Translations under genes and position numbers: made by a program | Assembly (NCBI RefSeq): GCF_002307355.1 | Contig: NZ_CP017481.1 | Span: forward strand, 2,666,001 to 2,730,000 | Length of the DNA: 64,000 bases | Direction of reading: 5' to 3' | Source of the DNA: Pectobacterium polaris | GTDB lineage: Bacteria > Pseudomonadota > Gammaproteobacteria > Enterobacterales > Enterobacteriaceae | Shown here: piece after piece, positions 28,987-39,649 of the stretch | How the letters are laid out: every line of letters begins with the position of its first letter | How positions within the stretch are numbered: position 1 is the first letter of the stretch | Notes under the pieces: generated by a model | The model's input: only the letters and a program-made list of their open reading frames with translations | What the model was told of the DNA's origin: nothing | The model's database searches: none

Positions 28987-29664
28987 ATGACAAAAATAAA
29001 ACGAATAGCAAAGGTGAATTCGCTTCTTGCCATCCCTTTTTTATCCATTCTGTTGGTCGGTTGTTCCCAGAATATGAATTCGGTAGGGAAAACGTTCAAG
29101 TTAGCTTTCGTTGGGCAAGATGACACCCACGTAACCGCTAAGCAGGTTACCAATACACCGTATGCATCGGCCTATCTGAAGGTGGGTAAAGCGCCCCAGG
29201 CGTTTGTCGTGCTTGCTTTTGCCGAGCAGAACCAGTTGAAGTGGATTGGGGCTGATAAAAATATGGTCGCGACCCAACATGGCCGTTTAGTGAAAACGCA
29301 GGGTTTCGGCGAAGACATCACCTATGTAGATAACCTGCAGCAGGATCCCCTGACCTTAGGTCTGTTGAAGGCATCAACGCCAATGACATGGCAAAGCCGG
29401 GTTGAGTGGGCGCAAGTCTTCCGCGGTGGTTACGAGACCCGGTCCGTTTTTCAGGCCCGCGGCAAAGAAACCGTAAAAATTCTGGATACCTCGCGTGAGC
29501 TGCTGCGTTTTGATGAGCAGGTGACCGTCCCCACCTTGAATGAATCTTACACCAATAGCTACTGGCTCGATCCGACTAACGGAAACGTCATTCAAAGCCA
29601 GCAGTATATGGGGCCAGATATGGCACTGGTCAAATTCACCGTATTAAAACCCTACGTCCAATAA
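28987..29664 (+). CDS. yjbF: YjbF, outer-membrane lipoprotein (GfcB family)
   Basis: 225 residues from ATG 28987. N-terminal hydrophobic segment with lipobox LLVGC. The mature part contains the family region YLKVGKAPQAFVVLAFAEQNQLKWIGADKNMVATQHGRLVKTQG and EWAQVFRGGYETRSVFQARGKETV. It is paralogous to GfcB of group 4 capsule loci. Role inferred: envelope component of the yjb exopolysaccharide system. 9 nt before yjbG. Confidence 0.9.
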   Translation: MTKIKRIAKVNSLLAIPFLSILLVGCSQNMNSVGKTFKLAFVGQDDTHVTAKQVTNTPYASAYLKVGKAPQAFVVLAFAEQNQLKWIGADKNMVATQHGRLVKTQGFGEDITYVDNLQQDPLTLGLLKASTPMTWQSRVEWAQVFRGGYETRSVFQARGKETVKILDTSRELLRFDEQVTVPTLNESYTNSYWLDPTNGNVIQSQQYMGPDMALVKFTVLKPYVQ

Positions 29665-29673
29665 GGGGCTGCA

Positions 29674-30456
29674 ATGTTGGCACTCAATCGTATCGCTACC
29701 TTGTTGCTGCTGGTTTCCGGTGTTGCGACGTCTGCGCAGTTGACTGTGAAATCGCCTCAACAGACGATAGCCGTCGTCAAATTGGATGATGGCACGCGTC
29801 TTGAAAAATTTTACGAACAGGTTCCCTGGCCACAGAATATCAACTGGCAAACGGCGTTTATTTCTGATTTTGCGACGACACAGAAGGTTCGTGCGCAAGG
29901 GGATGTCTTGCTGCAAAAGCTGGCTGAACTGGAAACGCGCTGGCGTAATTCAGGCGATGGCGATCTGGCGATCTCCGTCTGGCTACTGAGAAAGACCATT
30001 AACCCGATTAATGTTGCGGGTCGTATTCGCACCGATCTGGATCCTGACCGCGTGCGTGTCTATGTAGAAAATAATCGCCCTCTGGTGGGGGAATATGCAC
30101 TGTATGTAGCGCCTCATGATGACAAGCTGTCGCTGATCGGTCTGGTGAATACCTCCGCTGATGTGGGAGAACTGGAGACATCGGGGAGAGTGGTGCTACG
30201 TGCCGGATGGTCGGTCGAAAATTATCTCTCTGGACGTCGGCTTCTTGCGGGAGCGGATAACAGTTACGGCTATCTGATTGCGGGCAATGGCAAGTGGCGC
30301 AAAGTGCCGCTGGCGCTGTGGAACCGCCAGCATGTTGAACCCGCTGCGGGCGAAACGCTCTTTATTGGTTTTAATCCCTCAGTTTTGCCACAGGATATGT
30401 CATCACTCAACGATCAGCTTGCTGACTACCTCGCTAACCGGACGCCACTCGAATGA
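29674..30456 (+). CDS. yjbG: YjbG, periplasmic GfcC-like protein
   Basis: 260 residues with a signal peptide (MLALNRIATLLLLVSGVATSA). It shows the GfcC/YjbG pattern: ARLEK-like VVKLDDGTRLEKFYEQVPWPQNINWQTAFISD, a linker predicted helical (QGDVLLQKLAELETRWRNSG), and a C-terminal beta-grasp-like GETLFIGFNPSVLP. GfcC proteins resemble Wza domains 2/3 in structure, so a role in polysaccharide passage is inferred. The stop overlaps yjbH by 4 nt (ATGA). Confidence 0.88.
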   Translation: MLALNRIATLLLLVSGVATSAQLTVKSPQQTIAVVKLDDGTRLEKFYEQVPWPQNINWQTAFISDFATTQKVRAQGDVLLQKLAELETRWRNSGDGDLAISVWLLRKTINPINVAGRIRTDLDPDRVRVYVENNRPLVGEYALYVAPHDDKLSLIGLVNTSADVGELETSGRVVLRAGWSVENYLSGRRLLAGADNSYGYLIAGNGKWRKVPLALWNRQHVEPAAGETLFIGFNPSVLPQDMSSLNDQLADYLANRTPLE

Positions 30457-32594
30457 CAAAGAATAGAAACGTTAAACTAGGCTGTCTGTCGTTGGCGATT
30501 GGCAGTATCTTGAGCGCACAGGCGATGGCGGCTGAAACCGAAAGCAGCCGTACTGCGACAAACCCGAATCTGCGCTTTCAGCCGGTGGGGGTATCACAGT
30601 CTGATTTCGGTGGCACAGGCCTGTTGCAGATGCCTACGGCGCGTATGGCGGAAACGGGCGAGTTTAGCCTTAATTACCGCGACAATGAGGAATATCGACG
30701 TTACTCCATATCGCTCCAGCTCTTTGACTGGCTGGAAACGACGGTGCGTTATACCGATATTCGTACTCGTCCTTATAGTCTTGACCCTAGTTTCAGCGGT
30801 AGCCAAACCTATAAAGATAAGTCATTCGATGTCAAAGCGCGTTTGTGGCAAGAAAGCTACTGGATGCCGGATGTTTCTGTAGGGTTGCGTGATATTGCCG
30901 GTACAGGTCTGTTTGATAGCGAATATGTTGTAGCCAGTAAGCGTATGGGCCCATTTGATTTCACCCTGGGTATGGGGTGGGGTAACATGGCTGAAAGTGG
31001 CAATATTAAAAACCCTGCGTGTTCATTCAAAGCCAGTTTCTGCCAGCGTAGTGACAGTTTTTCAGGTGGCGGCGGGGAATTTGAGGTAGGCAACTTCTTC
31101 CATGGTCCTGCCGCGTTGTTTGGTGGCGTTGAGTATCAGACACTCTGGGATCCCCTGCGCTTAAAGCTTGAATATGACGGCAACGATTACAGTGCAGAAA
31201 GAACGTCATCCAATGGTGTGCCACAGAAGCTGAAACACGATTCTCCTTTCAACATCGGTGCGGTCTACCGGGTGGGAAATGTGTTGGATACCACGTTATC
31301 GTGGCAGCGCGGCAATACCCTGATGTGGGGCTTTACCCTACGCACTAATTTCAATGACCTGAAGCCGAACTACTTAGACGATGCGCCACCCGTCTATGCG
31401 CCGGTACAGGATGGCAAAGGCACAAACTGGCAGCTCGTTTCGAAAGAGCTGAACGATAAGGCCGGCTTTAAGGATGCCGATATCTACGCGGACCAAAAGC
31501 AGGTCACCATTGTTGCCGAACAGACAAAGTATCGTGATAGCGAACAGGCTACGCAGCGTGCGGCTACGGTATTGGCAAACCATGTACCGGGCAGTATTGA
31601 TGAGTACCACATTGTTCAGCGCAGCCAGCGTTTACCGATTGCCAGCACGGAAGTCGATGCCAAGCCTTTCCATCAGGTTAAACAGGCGGCTATTCCACTG
31701 GGGCAACCGGAACCTGTCACGCATCGCAAAGAGCCGGTATCCGATGTGCGTGGTCAGCAGGTGTTGCTTGCAGAGCCCGATCGTCTGACGTATTCATTAG
31801 ATCCGACGCTGACGCAGTCTTTCGGTGGCCCTGAATCCTTCTACATGTACCAGATTGCGCTAAAAGGTAATGTGGACTACCGTCTGAGCGATCACTGGAG
31901 CGTAGGCGGAACGGCAACGCTGAATCTGGTGAATAACTACGACAAGTTCAACTATAAAACACCACCAGCGGATGGTGCTGCGCTGCCGCGTGTCAGAACC
32001 TGGGTGCGTGAATACATTACTTCTTCCGATCTGTTATTGACCAATCTGCAATTGACTCGCAGGGATAATCCCGCGCAGGACTGGTATACCCAGGTCTACG
32101 GCGGCTATCTGGAAATGATGTACGCGGGTGTCGGATCTGAAGTGCTGTATCGTCCGTTCGGTAAAAGCTGGGCGCTGGGGATGGATGTGAACTATGTCAA
32201 ACAGCGTGACTGGAACGATATCATGCGTATGGCCGATTACGATGTGGTGACAGGCCATCTGACCGCCTACTGGGAACTGCCGTTTGTGGAAGGTGCGGTA
32301 GCGAAGGTGAGTGTGGGTCGTTATCTGGCAGGGGACAAAGGGGTAACCCTCGATCTGTCTCGCCGCTTTGATAGCGGAATCATTGCGGGTGCCTTTGCGA
32401 CCAAGACCAACGTCAGCGCTGCTGAATATGGTGAAGGAAGCTTTACTAAAGGCTTCTACGTCTCGATACCGTTTGATCTGCTGTTCACCGAACCGACGGT
32501 GAAACGTGGAGCCGTTGGTTGGGTGCCGCTGACGCGTGACGGTGGTCAGATGCTACAGCGCCGCAGCTCACTGTATGGCCTCACCGAACACTAA
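30453..32594 (+). CDS. yjbH: YjbH, outer-membrane beta-barrel protein (GfcD family)
   Basis: 713 residues. The signal peptide ends AQAMAAE. The body is rich in alternating polar/aromatic strands typical of an outer-membrane barrel: GEFSLNYRDNEEYRRYSISLQLFDWLETTVRYTDI, FTLGMGWGNM, and a C-terminal YVSIPFDLLF. The family is predicted to have two barrels. It is probably the outer-membrane element of the yjb polysaccharide system, last in the operon and translationally coupled to yjbG. Confidence 0.9.
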   Translation: MTKNRNVKLGCLSLAIGSILSAQAMAAETESSRTATNPNLRFQPVGVSQSDFGGTGLLQMPTARMAETGEFSLNYRDNEEYRRYSISLQLFDWLETTVRYTDIRTRPYSLDPSFSGSQTYKDKSFDVKARLWQESYWMPDVSVGLRDIAGTGLFDSEYVVASKRMGPFDFTLGMGWGNMAESGNIKNPACSFKASFCQRSDSFSGGGGEFEVGNFFHGPAALFGGVEYQTLWDPLRLKLEYDGNDYSAERTSSNGVPQKLKHDSPFNIGAVYRVGNVLDTTLSWQRGNTLMWGFTLRTNFNDLKPNYLDDAPPVYAPVQDGKGTNWQLVSKELNDKAGFKDADIYADQKQVTIVAEQTKYRDSEQATQRAATVLANHVPGSIDEYHIVQRSQRLPIASTEVDAKPFHQVKQAAIPLGQPEPVTHRKEPVSDVRGQQVLLAEPDRLTYSLDPTLTQSFGGPESFYMYQIALKGNVDYRLSDHWSVGGTATLNLVNNYDKFNYKTPPADGAALPRVRTWVREYITSSDLLLTNLQLTRRDNPAQDWYTQVYGGYLEMMYAGVGSEVLYRPFGKSWALGMDVNYVKQRDWNDIMRMADYDVVTGHLTAYWELPFVEGAVAKVSVGRYLAGDKGVTLDLSRRFDSGIIAGAFATKTNVSAAEYGEGSFTKGFYVSIPFDLLFTEPTVKRGAVGWVPLTRDGGQMLQRRSSLYGLTEH

Positions 32595-32623
32595 TCGATC
32601 CCCGTTCGTTTAGGGTGTTAATC

Positions 32624-32660
32624 AAGCCCGTCATCGCCGAGTGCCGTGACGGGCTTTTTT
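32624..32660 (+). terminator. Intrinsic terminator of yjbEFGH
   Basis: AAGCCCGTCA and TGACGGGCTT form a perfect 10-bp stem followed by TTTT, 29 nt after the yjbH stop. Confidence 0.93.
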
Positions 32661-32983
32661 GTGCACGTTTACTTTGCGGAGGAAAATCATTTGATAACTA
32701 AAATGAACTATTTCATTTGGTTATCGTTTGTATCTTAATCATGTCGCACTGAGGATGACGCTTCTGAGTCTTTAGCGATAAATTGATGATAATTTAATAG
32801 CTTAATCACGATTGTCGTGACGAGTCGGGGCATTTTTAAGACGAAGTGTGTCCTGAGGGTAATGATTGAAATAGTTTCGTCATGGAAGATTCATATAGCG
32901 AAACCTATTATCTCCTGCCGCAATGGCGAAATAAAACATAGCCATAGATCTTCATGGTAATGCTAACAGGAGAGTGCAACCCG
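32661..32983. promoter_or_regulatory. Promoter region of the chorismate mutase-protease pair, with a palindrome
   Basis: No gene in this 323-nt AT-rich gap. GATAACTAAAATGAA / TTCATTTGGTTATC at 32693-32725 is a near-perfect 14-15-nt inverted repeat with a 4-nt spacer, a candidate regulator-binding site upstream of aroQ. AGGAGAG shortly before 32984 sets the aroQ start. Confidence 0.5.
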
Positions 32984-33541
32984 ATGAATTTGCCTATTTC
33001 CGCTGTTATCTCGTTAATGATGAGCTCTGTTTGGTGTGTTCCTCTCTATGCCGCAGCGCAGGACAATCCTCTTGGTATTTATCAACTGATTCAGGAGCGG
33101 ATGGTGTTGATGAAAGACGTTGCGGGGTATAAGGCCCGTCAACACCTGCCCGTTGAAGATCTAAAACAAGAGGAACGTATTTTGAGTAAGGGGCGGGAGC
33201 AATCTGCTGCCGTTGGTTTATCCCCTCAGAGTACACAGCTGTTTTTTACCTCATTAATGAATGCCAGCAAAGCGATTCAGTATCGTTACATGGCGGACTG
33301 GCTTGCGACACCGGAGAGCGACTGGACGCCGCTTTCGCTGAACGACACCGTTAGACCCACGCTACTCACGATTGATGACCAGCTCTTGGTGAGTATTAAA
33401 CGTTATCTTGCGAGTGGCGGGCATTTTGCGCCTCAGCAGGAGGACACATTTCTTTCTTCTATTAATGTTGAGCATCTGTCACAGAACGACAAACGCCAGA
33501 TTTATGCGGCATTGAGTCAAATTGAACCAGACGGCAAATAG
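32984..33541 (+). CDS. Secreted (periplasmic) chorismate mutase, AroQ gamma class
   Basis: 185 residues. The signal peptide MNLPISAVISLMMSSVWCVPLYAAA is followed by an all-helical AroQ-gamma domain: IYQLIQERMVLMKDVAGYKARQHLPVEDLKQEERIL, then ASKAIQYRYMADWL, which holds conserved catalytic/binding residues (Arg, Lys, Asp, Glu, Gln). It converts chorismate to prephenate outside the cytosol. In plant-associated bacteria and nematodes secreted mutases are proposed to divert host chorismate away from salicylate, but here this is only an inference. ATG 32984 is chosen because it follows AGGAG and opens the signal peptide. Next gene 18 nt downstream. Confidence 0.88.
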   Translation: MNLPISAVISLMMSSVWCVPLYAAAQDNPLGIYQLIQERMVLMKDVAGYKARQHLPVEDLKQEERILSKGREQSAAVGLSPQSTQLFFTSLMNASKAIQYRYMADWLATPESDWTPLSLNDTVRPTLLTIDDQLLVSIKRYLASGGHFAPQQEDTFLSSINVEHLSQNDKRQIYAALSQIEPDGK

Positions 33542-33559
33542 CTGAGTGGAGAGAAGACG

Positions 33560-35187
33560 ATGACTTACCAATTATTGAAAGGGAGTGAACGCGGAAATAT
33601 CGCTGACGCCGTGTACCGAGAACGCTGCGATGTTAACGAAAGGGTCAGAGTCATGCTGGTGTTGCGTTTTACGACGCCAGATGATGAGTATTACACCGAA
33701 CTGCACGATAGCATCGATCCGCAATTTGGCGGTATCAGCGCCAATAAACCGCTATCGAGAGCCAGCTATGCCAGAAAATTCAGCGCTGATGAGGCCGATA
33801 TAGAGCATGTCCGTGCGTTTGCGCGGCATTATCGGCTATCTGTCGAACGTGAACATGCTGCCAGCCGCACCGTCTTCTTGACGGGGACGGTGGAGCAAAT
33901 GGAGCAGGCGTTTCGTGTGAGCTTAGCCCGGTATGACCACAAACACGGGGCATTTCGTGGGAGATCGGGGGGATTTATCTGCCGGGATACCTACAGGGCG
34001 TAGTTATCGCCGTATTAGGCCTTGATGAACGTCTTACGTCGAACTGTTACCTACGCATGAATGACGCGTTCTCTACTACGGCAAAGCGTCTGTCGGGCTA
34101 TACGCCGCTCGAGCTGGCAGAGCTGTACCACTTCCCGGAGCATGACGGAGCGGGGCAGTGTATCGGCATTATTGAACTGGGGGGTGGATATCGCTTACCG
34201 CAGTTGGAACACTATTTTAAACGAATGGGCGTCAATCCGCCGCAGATCGTCGATGTTTGTGTGGGTGGCGCTAAGAATGCCCTTGCTTCGTCAGATGACG
34301 ACAAAGAGGTGAACCCGATTGATATCGAAGTGCAGATGGATATCGAAATCGCGGGTACATTGGCACCCGGCGCTAAAGTGGTGGTGTATTTTGCGCCGAA
34401 TACCGATGCCGGGTTTTTAGAGGCGATTAACGCGGCGATTCATGATGAGAAAAATGCGCCGTCGGTGATTTCGATTAGCTGGGGGGGCAGCGAGTCAGAA
34501 TGGACCGCGCAAGCATTACAGGTGTACAACCAGGCCTTTCAGACCGCTGCGGCGCTAGGGATTACGGTGTGTGTGGCGTCTGGCGATCATGGCTCACAGG
34601 ATGGTGAACCTCATGGTTTACACGTCGATTTCCCGGCATCCAGCCCCTACGTTTTAGCCTGTGGCGGCACTCGCTTGCAAAAATCGATGGAAGAAACCAC
34701 CTGGCATAGCCGAGACGGCAGCGCGACGGGCGGTGGGGTTAGCCAGCATTTTGCGTTGCCCGGTTGGCAGTTAGGGATGTCTCTGGTCGACAAATATGGC
34801 GGTCATCATCCCTTGCAACACCGTGGCGTACCTGACGTCAGTGGCAATGCCGATCCCGAAACCGGCTATCTGATTGAAGTAAACGGGCGGGAAGGGGTTG
34901 TTGGGGGAACCAGCGCTGTCGCACCACTGTGGGCGGGATTGCTGGCGCGTATGCTCGCGTTGACCCACTCAGCATCGCTATTTATTCCTCCCCTGCTGTA
35001 CCGTAATCGCAATAGCTGCAAGGATATCGTGCGGGGAAATAATGGGGCATTTGTCGCCTCTGAAGGATGGGATGCCTGCACGGGGTTGGGGTCGCCGGAT
35101 GGAATGAAGCTGCTCAGGCTGTTGAAACGGCTCGTGAGGCTCAATGGCAATGGCGCGCACGACCGCGATGGTGGGCACGAGCGGTGA
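33560..35187 (+). pseudogene. Sedolisin-family (S53) serine protease, broken by a one-base frameshift
   Basis: The first frame (33560-34003) encodes an activation prodomain (MLVLRFTTPDDEYYTELHD, GTVEQMEQAFRVSLARY). The second (about 33970-35187) encodes the S53 catalytic domain. Between them, reading with one more base in the GGGGGG run near 33967-33972 joins the frames into IYLPGYLQGVVIAVLGLDER and on into the catalytic domain. The S53 residues are intact: Glu (34327) and Asp (34339) in EVQMD, oxyanion Asp (34585) in SGDHGS, nucleophile Ser (34912) in GGTSAVAPLWAG, and the C-terminal Ca site DIVRGNNGAF..GWDACTGLGSPDG. No Sec signal is seen on the proenzyme. If the shift is real the protease is off; the intact length would be about 542 residues. 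Confidence 0.88.
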
Positions 35188-35318
35188 GTCTGCCTGCCTG
35201 AGAGGGCTGGCGCAGGGGACACCCCTGCTCAGACGAGGACATTATCGGTGATATCCATCACAGATTGCCCGACCTCGGTTTGAGTCTAGGGCGGTTAGCA
35301 GATATAACCCGATAAGAA

Positions 35319-35350
35319 GGACGTGATCGGGCTAACGCCTGAGCGAAACC
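35319..35350 (+). promoter_or_regulatory. RAT-like ribonucleic antiterminator ahead of bglA
   Basis: GGACGTGATCGGGC, loop TAAC, GCCTGAGCGAAACC. It has the layout of BglG/LicT RNA targets: outer GG/CC pairs, an internal loop, an inner 5-bp stem (CGGGC/GCCTG), and a 3' AAACC that is also the first part of the following terminator stem. Protein binding here would prevent the terminator from folding. The matching regulator gene lies just after bglA. Confidence 0.6.
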
Positions 35351-35397
35351 TGATACGACGCATGTTATTCAGACATGTTCGTATCAGGTTTTTTTTT
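35346..35397 (+). terminator. Leader terminator of bglA
   Basis: AAACCTGATACGA and TCGTATCAGGTTT form a perfect 13-bp stem followed by a long T run, 70 nt before the bglA start. Its 5' arm overlaps the RAT-like element, so it is probably a regulated leader terminator; it could also end the protease transcript. Confidence 0.9.
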
Positions 35398-35440
35398 GCC
35401 TGAATCCAGCCCGATCGCGCGCTACCCATAACATCAGTGA

Positions 35441-36892
<1,452 letters not shown>

Positions 36893-36943
36893 GTAATGAA
36901 ATAAGACGCCTCATCGATACCACGTTTGGGGTGTTAAACGGTA

Positions 36944-36964
36944 GGGAAGGCAGCGCGCCTTCCC
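36944..36964 (+). other. Hairpin between bglA and the antiterminator gene
   Basis: GGGAAGGC and GCCTTCCC form a perfect 8-bp stem with a 5-nt loop and no following T run, 23 nt before the next start codon. It may reduce expression of, or set a processing point for, the downstream regulator. Confidence 0.55.
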
Positions 36965-36986
36965 ATCAGACAGGACGGCTGATGCG

Positions 36987-37823
36987 ATGATCATTGAAAA
37001 AATACTGAGCAATAACGCCGTTCTGGTGCTGGCAGATGACCAACGGGAAATTGTGGCGATTGGCAAAGGCGTCGGCTTTGGCAAGAAAGTGGGTGACCCT
37101 ATCGACCCGCAGCGCATTGAAAGCCAGTTCGTGAAGAAAAGCGACGGCATAGCGGATGTGCTGTCACAATTGCTGGCGGACATTCCGCCCGACTGTCTGG
37201 CGGTCACGCAGCAGATAATTACGCTGGCGCAAAAAACACTGCGACTTGATGTGCAGGACACGCTGTTTCTGGCCTTAAGCGACCACATTAACTTTGCTAT
37301 TCAACGTCATAAAAAAGGGCAGACGATCAAGAACCTGATGCTGTGGGATATTCGTCAGTTCTATCGCGGTGAATTTGCCGTTGGGTTAGAGGCACTGGAA
37401 CTGATTCGCACCAGACTGGATATCGATTTACCGGAGGATGAGGCGGGGTTTATTGCGCTGCATTTGGCGAATGCGACGAATAACAGCGATATGCAGAGCA
37501 CGATGCAAAGCGCGGGTATCATTAAAGATATTCTGACCATTCTGAAATACGATCTGCACATCACGTTTGATGAATATTCGCTTAATTATCAGCGCTTGAT
37601 TACGCACCTGAAATTTTTCGCTCTGCGTTTGCTAAATCGGGAAACCGTGAATCACGGCGACGATTCTATCTATCAAGGGATTACCGAATTGATGCCACGA
37701 GCTTATGCCTGTGCGATGAAAGTGTATGACTATGTGGAAAAAAATTACGCCTGCCAGCTAACCACCGATGAGATCATGTTTTTGACCATTCATATTAATC
37801 GGTTACAACCCTCTCCCGCTTAA
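36987..37823 (+). CDS. BglG/LicT-family transcriptional antiterminator
   Basis: 278 residues. The N-terminal co-antiterminator RNA-binding domain (about 1-56: IEKILSNNAVLVLADDQREIVAIGKGVGFGKKVGD) is followed by two PTS-regulation domains with conserved His residues (LSDHINFAIQRHKKG, FIALHLANA; LITHLKFFALRLLN, FLTIHINRL). In the family, PTS-dependent phosphorylation of these His residues decides whether the dimer binds a RAT RNA and blocks a terminator. It probably controls bglA through the leader element at 35319-35397. In most bgl operons the regulator comes first; here it is last. Confidence 0.9.
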   Translation: MIIEKILSNNAVLVLADDQREIVAIGKGVGFGKKVGDPIDPQRIESQFVKKSDGIADVLSQLLADIPPDCLAVTQQIITLAQKTLRLDVQDTLFLALSDHINFAIQRHKKGQTIKNLMLWDIRQFYRGEFAVGLEALELIRTRLDIDLPEDEAGFIALHLANATNNSDMQSTMQSAGIIKDILTILKYDLHITFDEYSLNYQRLITHLKFFALRLLNRETVNHGDDSIYQGITELMPRAYACAMKVYDYVEKNYACQLTTDEIMFLTIHINRLQPSPA

Positions 37824-38056
37824 TAACATGGGCTATCATGACGGGGACATCCAGCGGCAATCATCGATACGGAACGACAATCACGGGTAAGACCAGCTAC
37901 CGTTAATATCCGTGCTACTCTCTCCAACCCTGACGACACCAGTTCGTTTCGTTATGTAACAAAATAAATTCAAAAATTGCTCACTGTTGCTGACATGCTT
38001 TCAGCCATAATGTTCTTTTTTCTCGCTATTTGTTAGTGAACCGCATGGGGGTCGTT

Positions 38057-39118
38057 ATGTCAGCCTCGCCGCCGATGTTTTTGACGGTAGATGTACGTCG
38101 CTCAGGGCTACGCTTTTCCCAGCGAGTCTATATTCCACGGATTGTCGGTACGATACTGTGCGCTCTCTTTATTTCCTCGGTGCTGATTACTCGGCCTATC
38201 CCGACGCTATTGTGGGTGCTGCTTTTTCTTAACACCTTTATCTGGCCTCATATTGCCTACACGCTGTCCCGGCGGTCGCGCGATCCGATGCAGTGCGAGA
38301 AGCGTAATTTATTGATTGATGTGGCGTTTGGCGGCATCTGGATTGGGTTCATGGGCGTGAATCTTCTACCCAGTGCCCTGATTGCGGCGATGGTTGGGAT
38401 GAACTGTACGGCTGGCGGTGGCGTAAAGCTGCTTGTTCAGGGCATCGTATTACAGTGCGTCGCCTGTGCGCTGGTTCTTGTGCTGTTTGCCGTACCTGTC
38501 TCGTTGGATACGACACTGCTACAGCTTTATGCCTGTCTGCCGATGTTGCTGATCTATCCGATTTTTCTCGGTTATGTCACCTATACCACCGCACTGAAAC
38601 TGGCGGAACACAAACGTATGCTGATGGAAGTCAGTATTCATGACGGGATGACCAGCCTCTATAACCGCCACCACTGGGAACGCCTGCTGAAACACGAGTA
38701 TGACAGTTGCCAACGCTATAAGCGCACGGCGACGTTAGTCCTGTTTGATATTGACCATTTTAAAGCCTTTAACGATAACTTTGGGCATAACGTCGGCGAT
38801 CAGGCGATATTGCTACTGGCGCGTGAACTGACATCCGGCTTTCGGGAAACGGATGTGATTGGGCGATTCGGCGGAGATGAATTTGCCGTTATTTTACCGC
38901 AGACCCGTGCGGGAGAGGCGCTGGATGCCGTGAATCGTATTCGGGAGAGTTTGTCGCTGAAATTCCTGAACCAAACACCGCAGCTGGCGGTATTTGTCAG
39001 CGTCGGCATTGCGGAAATTGCACCGGAAATGGGTCAACATATTGACTGGTTAAAGGCCGCAGATATGGCGCTTTACCGGGCAAAAAACAAAGGCCGCCGC
39101 CGAACCGAAGTTGCCTGA
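38057..39118 (+). CDS. Diguanylate cyclase with MASE2 membrane domain (AdrA/DgcC type)
   Basis: 353 residues from ATG 38057, which follows GGGGGT; earlier in-frame starts exist at 38030 (TTG) and 38045. N-terminal MASE2 region with about six helices starts RSGLRFSQRVYIPRIVGTIL and includes IGFMGVNLLPSALI. The C-terminal GGDEF domain is catalytic (DIDHFKAFNDNFGHNVGDQAI, RFGGDEFAVILP). It makes c-di-GMP at the inner membrane. The order and motifs closely follow E. coli AdrA. It lies directly upstream of the giant adhesin gene on the same strand, and c-di-GMP control of that adhesin is a reasonable guess. Confidence 0.88.
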   Translation: MSASPPMFLTVDVRRSGLRFSQRVYIPRIVGTILCALFISSVLITRPIPTLLWVLLFLNTFIWPHIAYTLSRRSRDPMQCEKRNLLIDVAFGGIWIGFMGVNLLPSALIAAMVGMNCTAGGGVKLLVQGIVLQCVACALVLVLFAVPVSLDTTLLQLYACLPMLLIYPIFLGYVTYTTALKLAEHKRMLMEVSIHDGMTSLYNRHHWERLLKHEYDSCQRYKRTATLVLFDIDHFKAFNDNFGHNVGDQAILLLARELTSGFRETDVIGRFGGDEFAVILPQTRAGEALDAVNRIRESLSLKFLNQTPQLAVFVSVGIAEIAPEMGQHIDWLKAADMALYRAKNKGRRRTEVA

Positions 39119-39649
39119 ATACACTAAACTACAGCCTGATTTCTTTTATCCTGTCTGATAATGACCAATAAGCCCTTATCGCTATCGAGGTGGTGATTGG
39201 GGTTTCGCCTTCTTTATACTTTCAGTAATCCCATACCACTCTCAAACGATACCGAACTGTCCCTGCTAATTTTTTAGAAATAGGGGGAAATAATACGCGT
39301 AATTCCTGTTTTATCTTTACATAAAACAGGTAGGGACTCATGCCGTGAAAATTTACGTTTAAGTGGAGAAATACTGCAAAGAAACGCTATTTTTTTGATA
39401 TTTATAACATATTTCTATCATTAGTCTTTGTTAAGATTTTTGGGAGTATATTTCTTTTTAAAAGCTATTGTTAATGGATGTGTTTTTATGAAAATATGTC
39501 AGCAAGGTCTTATCTCTCCAGTCTTTTCCTTTCTTATCCGATACCCTCTATCGGCGGGAATGGCGTGAATGCGTGATGTCAGGTCACCAAAAAACATCAT
39601 TTAAATTAAACATCGGGCAAGGAACAGCGCCGCTTAAAGGAGTCCCGCT
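39119..39649. promoter_or_regulatory. Long AT-rich upstream region of the giant surface protein gene
   Basis: 531 nt without a convincing gene. It contains a perfect 10-bp hairpin CCTGTTTTAT / ATAAAACAGG with a 6-nt loop (39305-39330), then about 150 nt of very AT-rich sequence, a likely site of regulation by nucleoid proteins or a c-di-GMP-responsive factor. AAAGGAG at 39637-39643 is a strong ribosome-binding site for the next gene. Confidence 0.5.

Noticed and set aside
35346..35397. Simple end-of-transcript terminator of the protease gene only
   Set aside because: It may do this too, but its overlap with the RAT-like hairpin, the distance of about 160 nt from the protease stop and the antiterminator gene nearby favour a regulated bglA leader.
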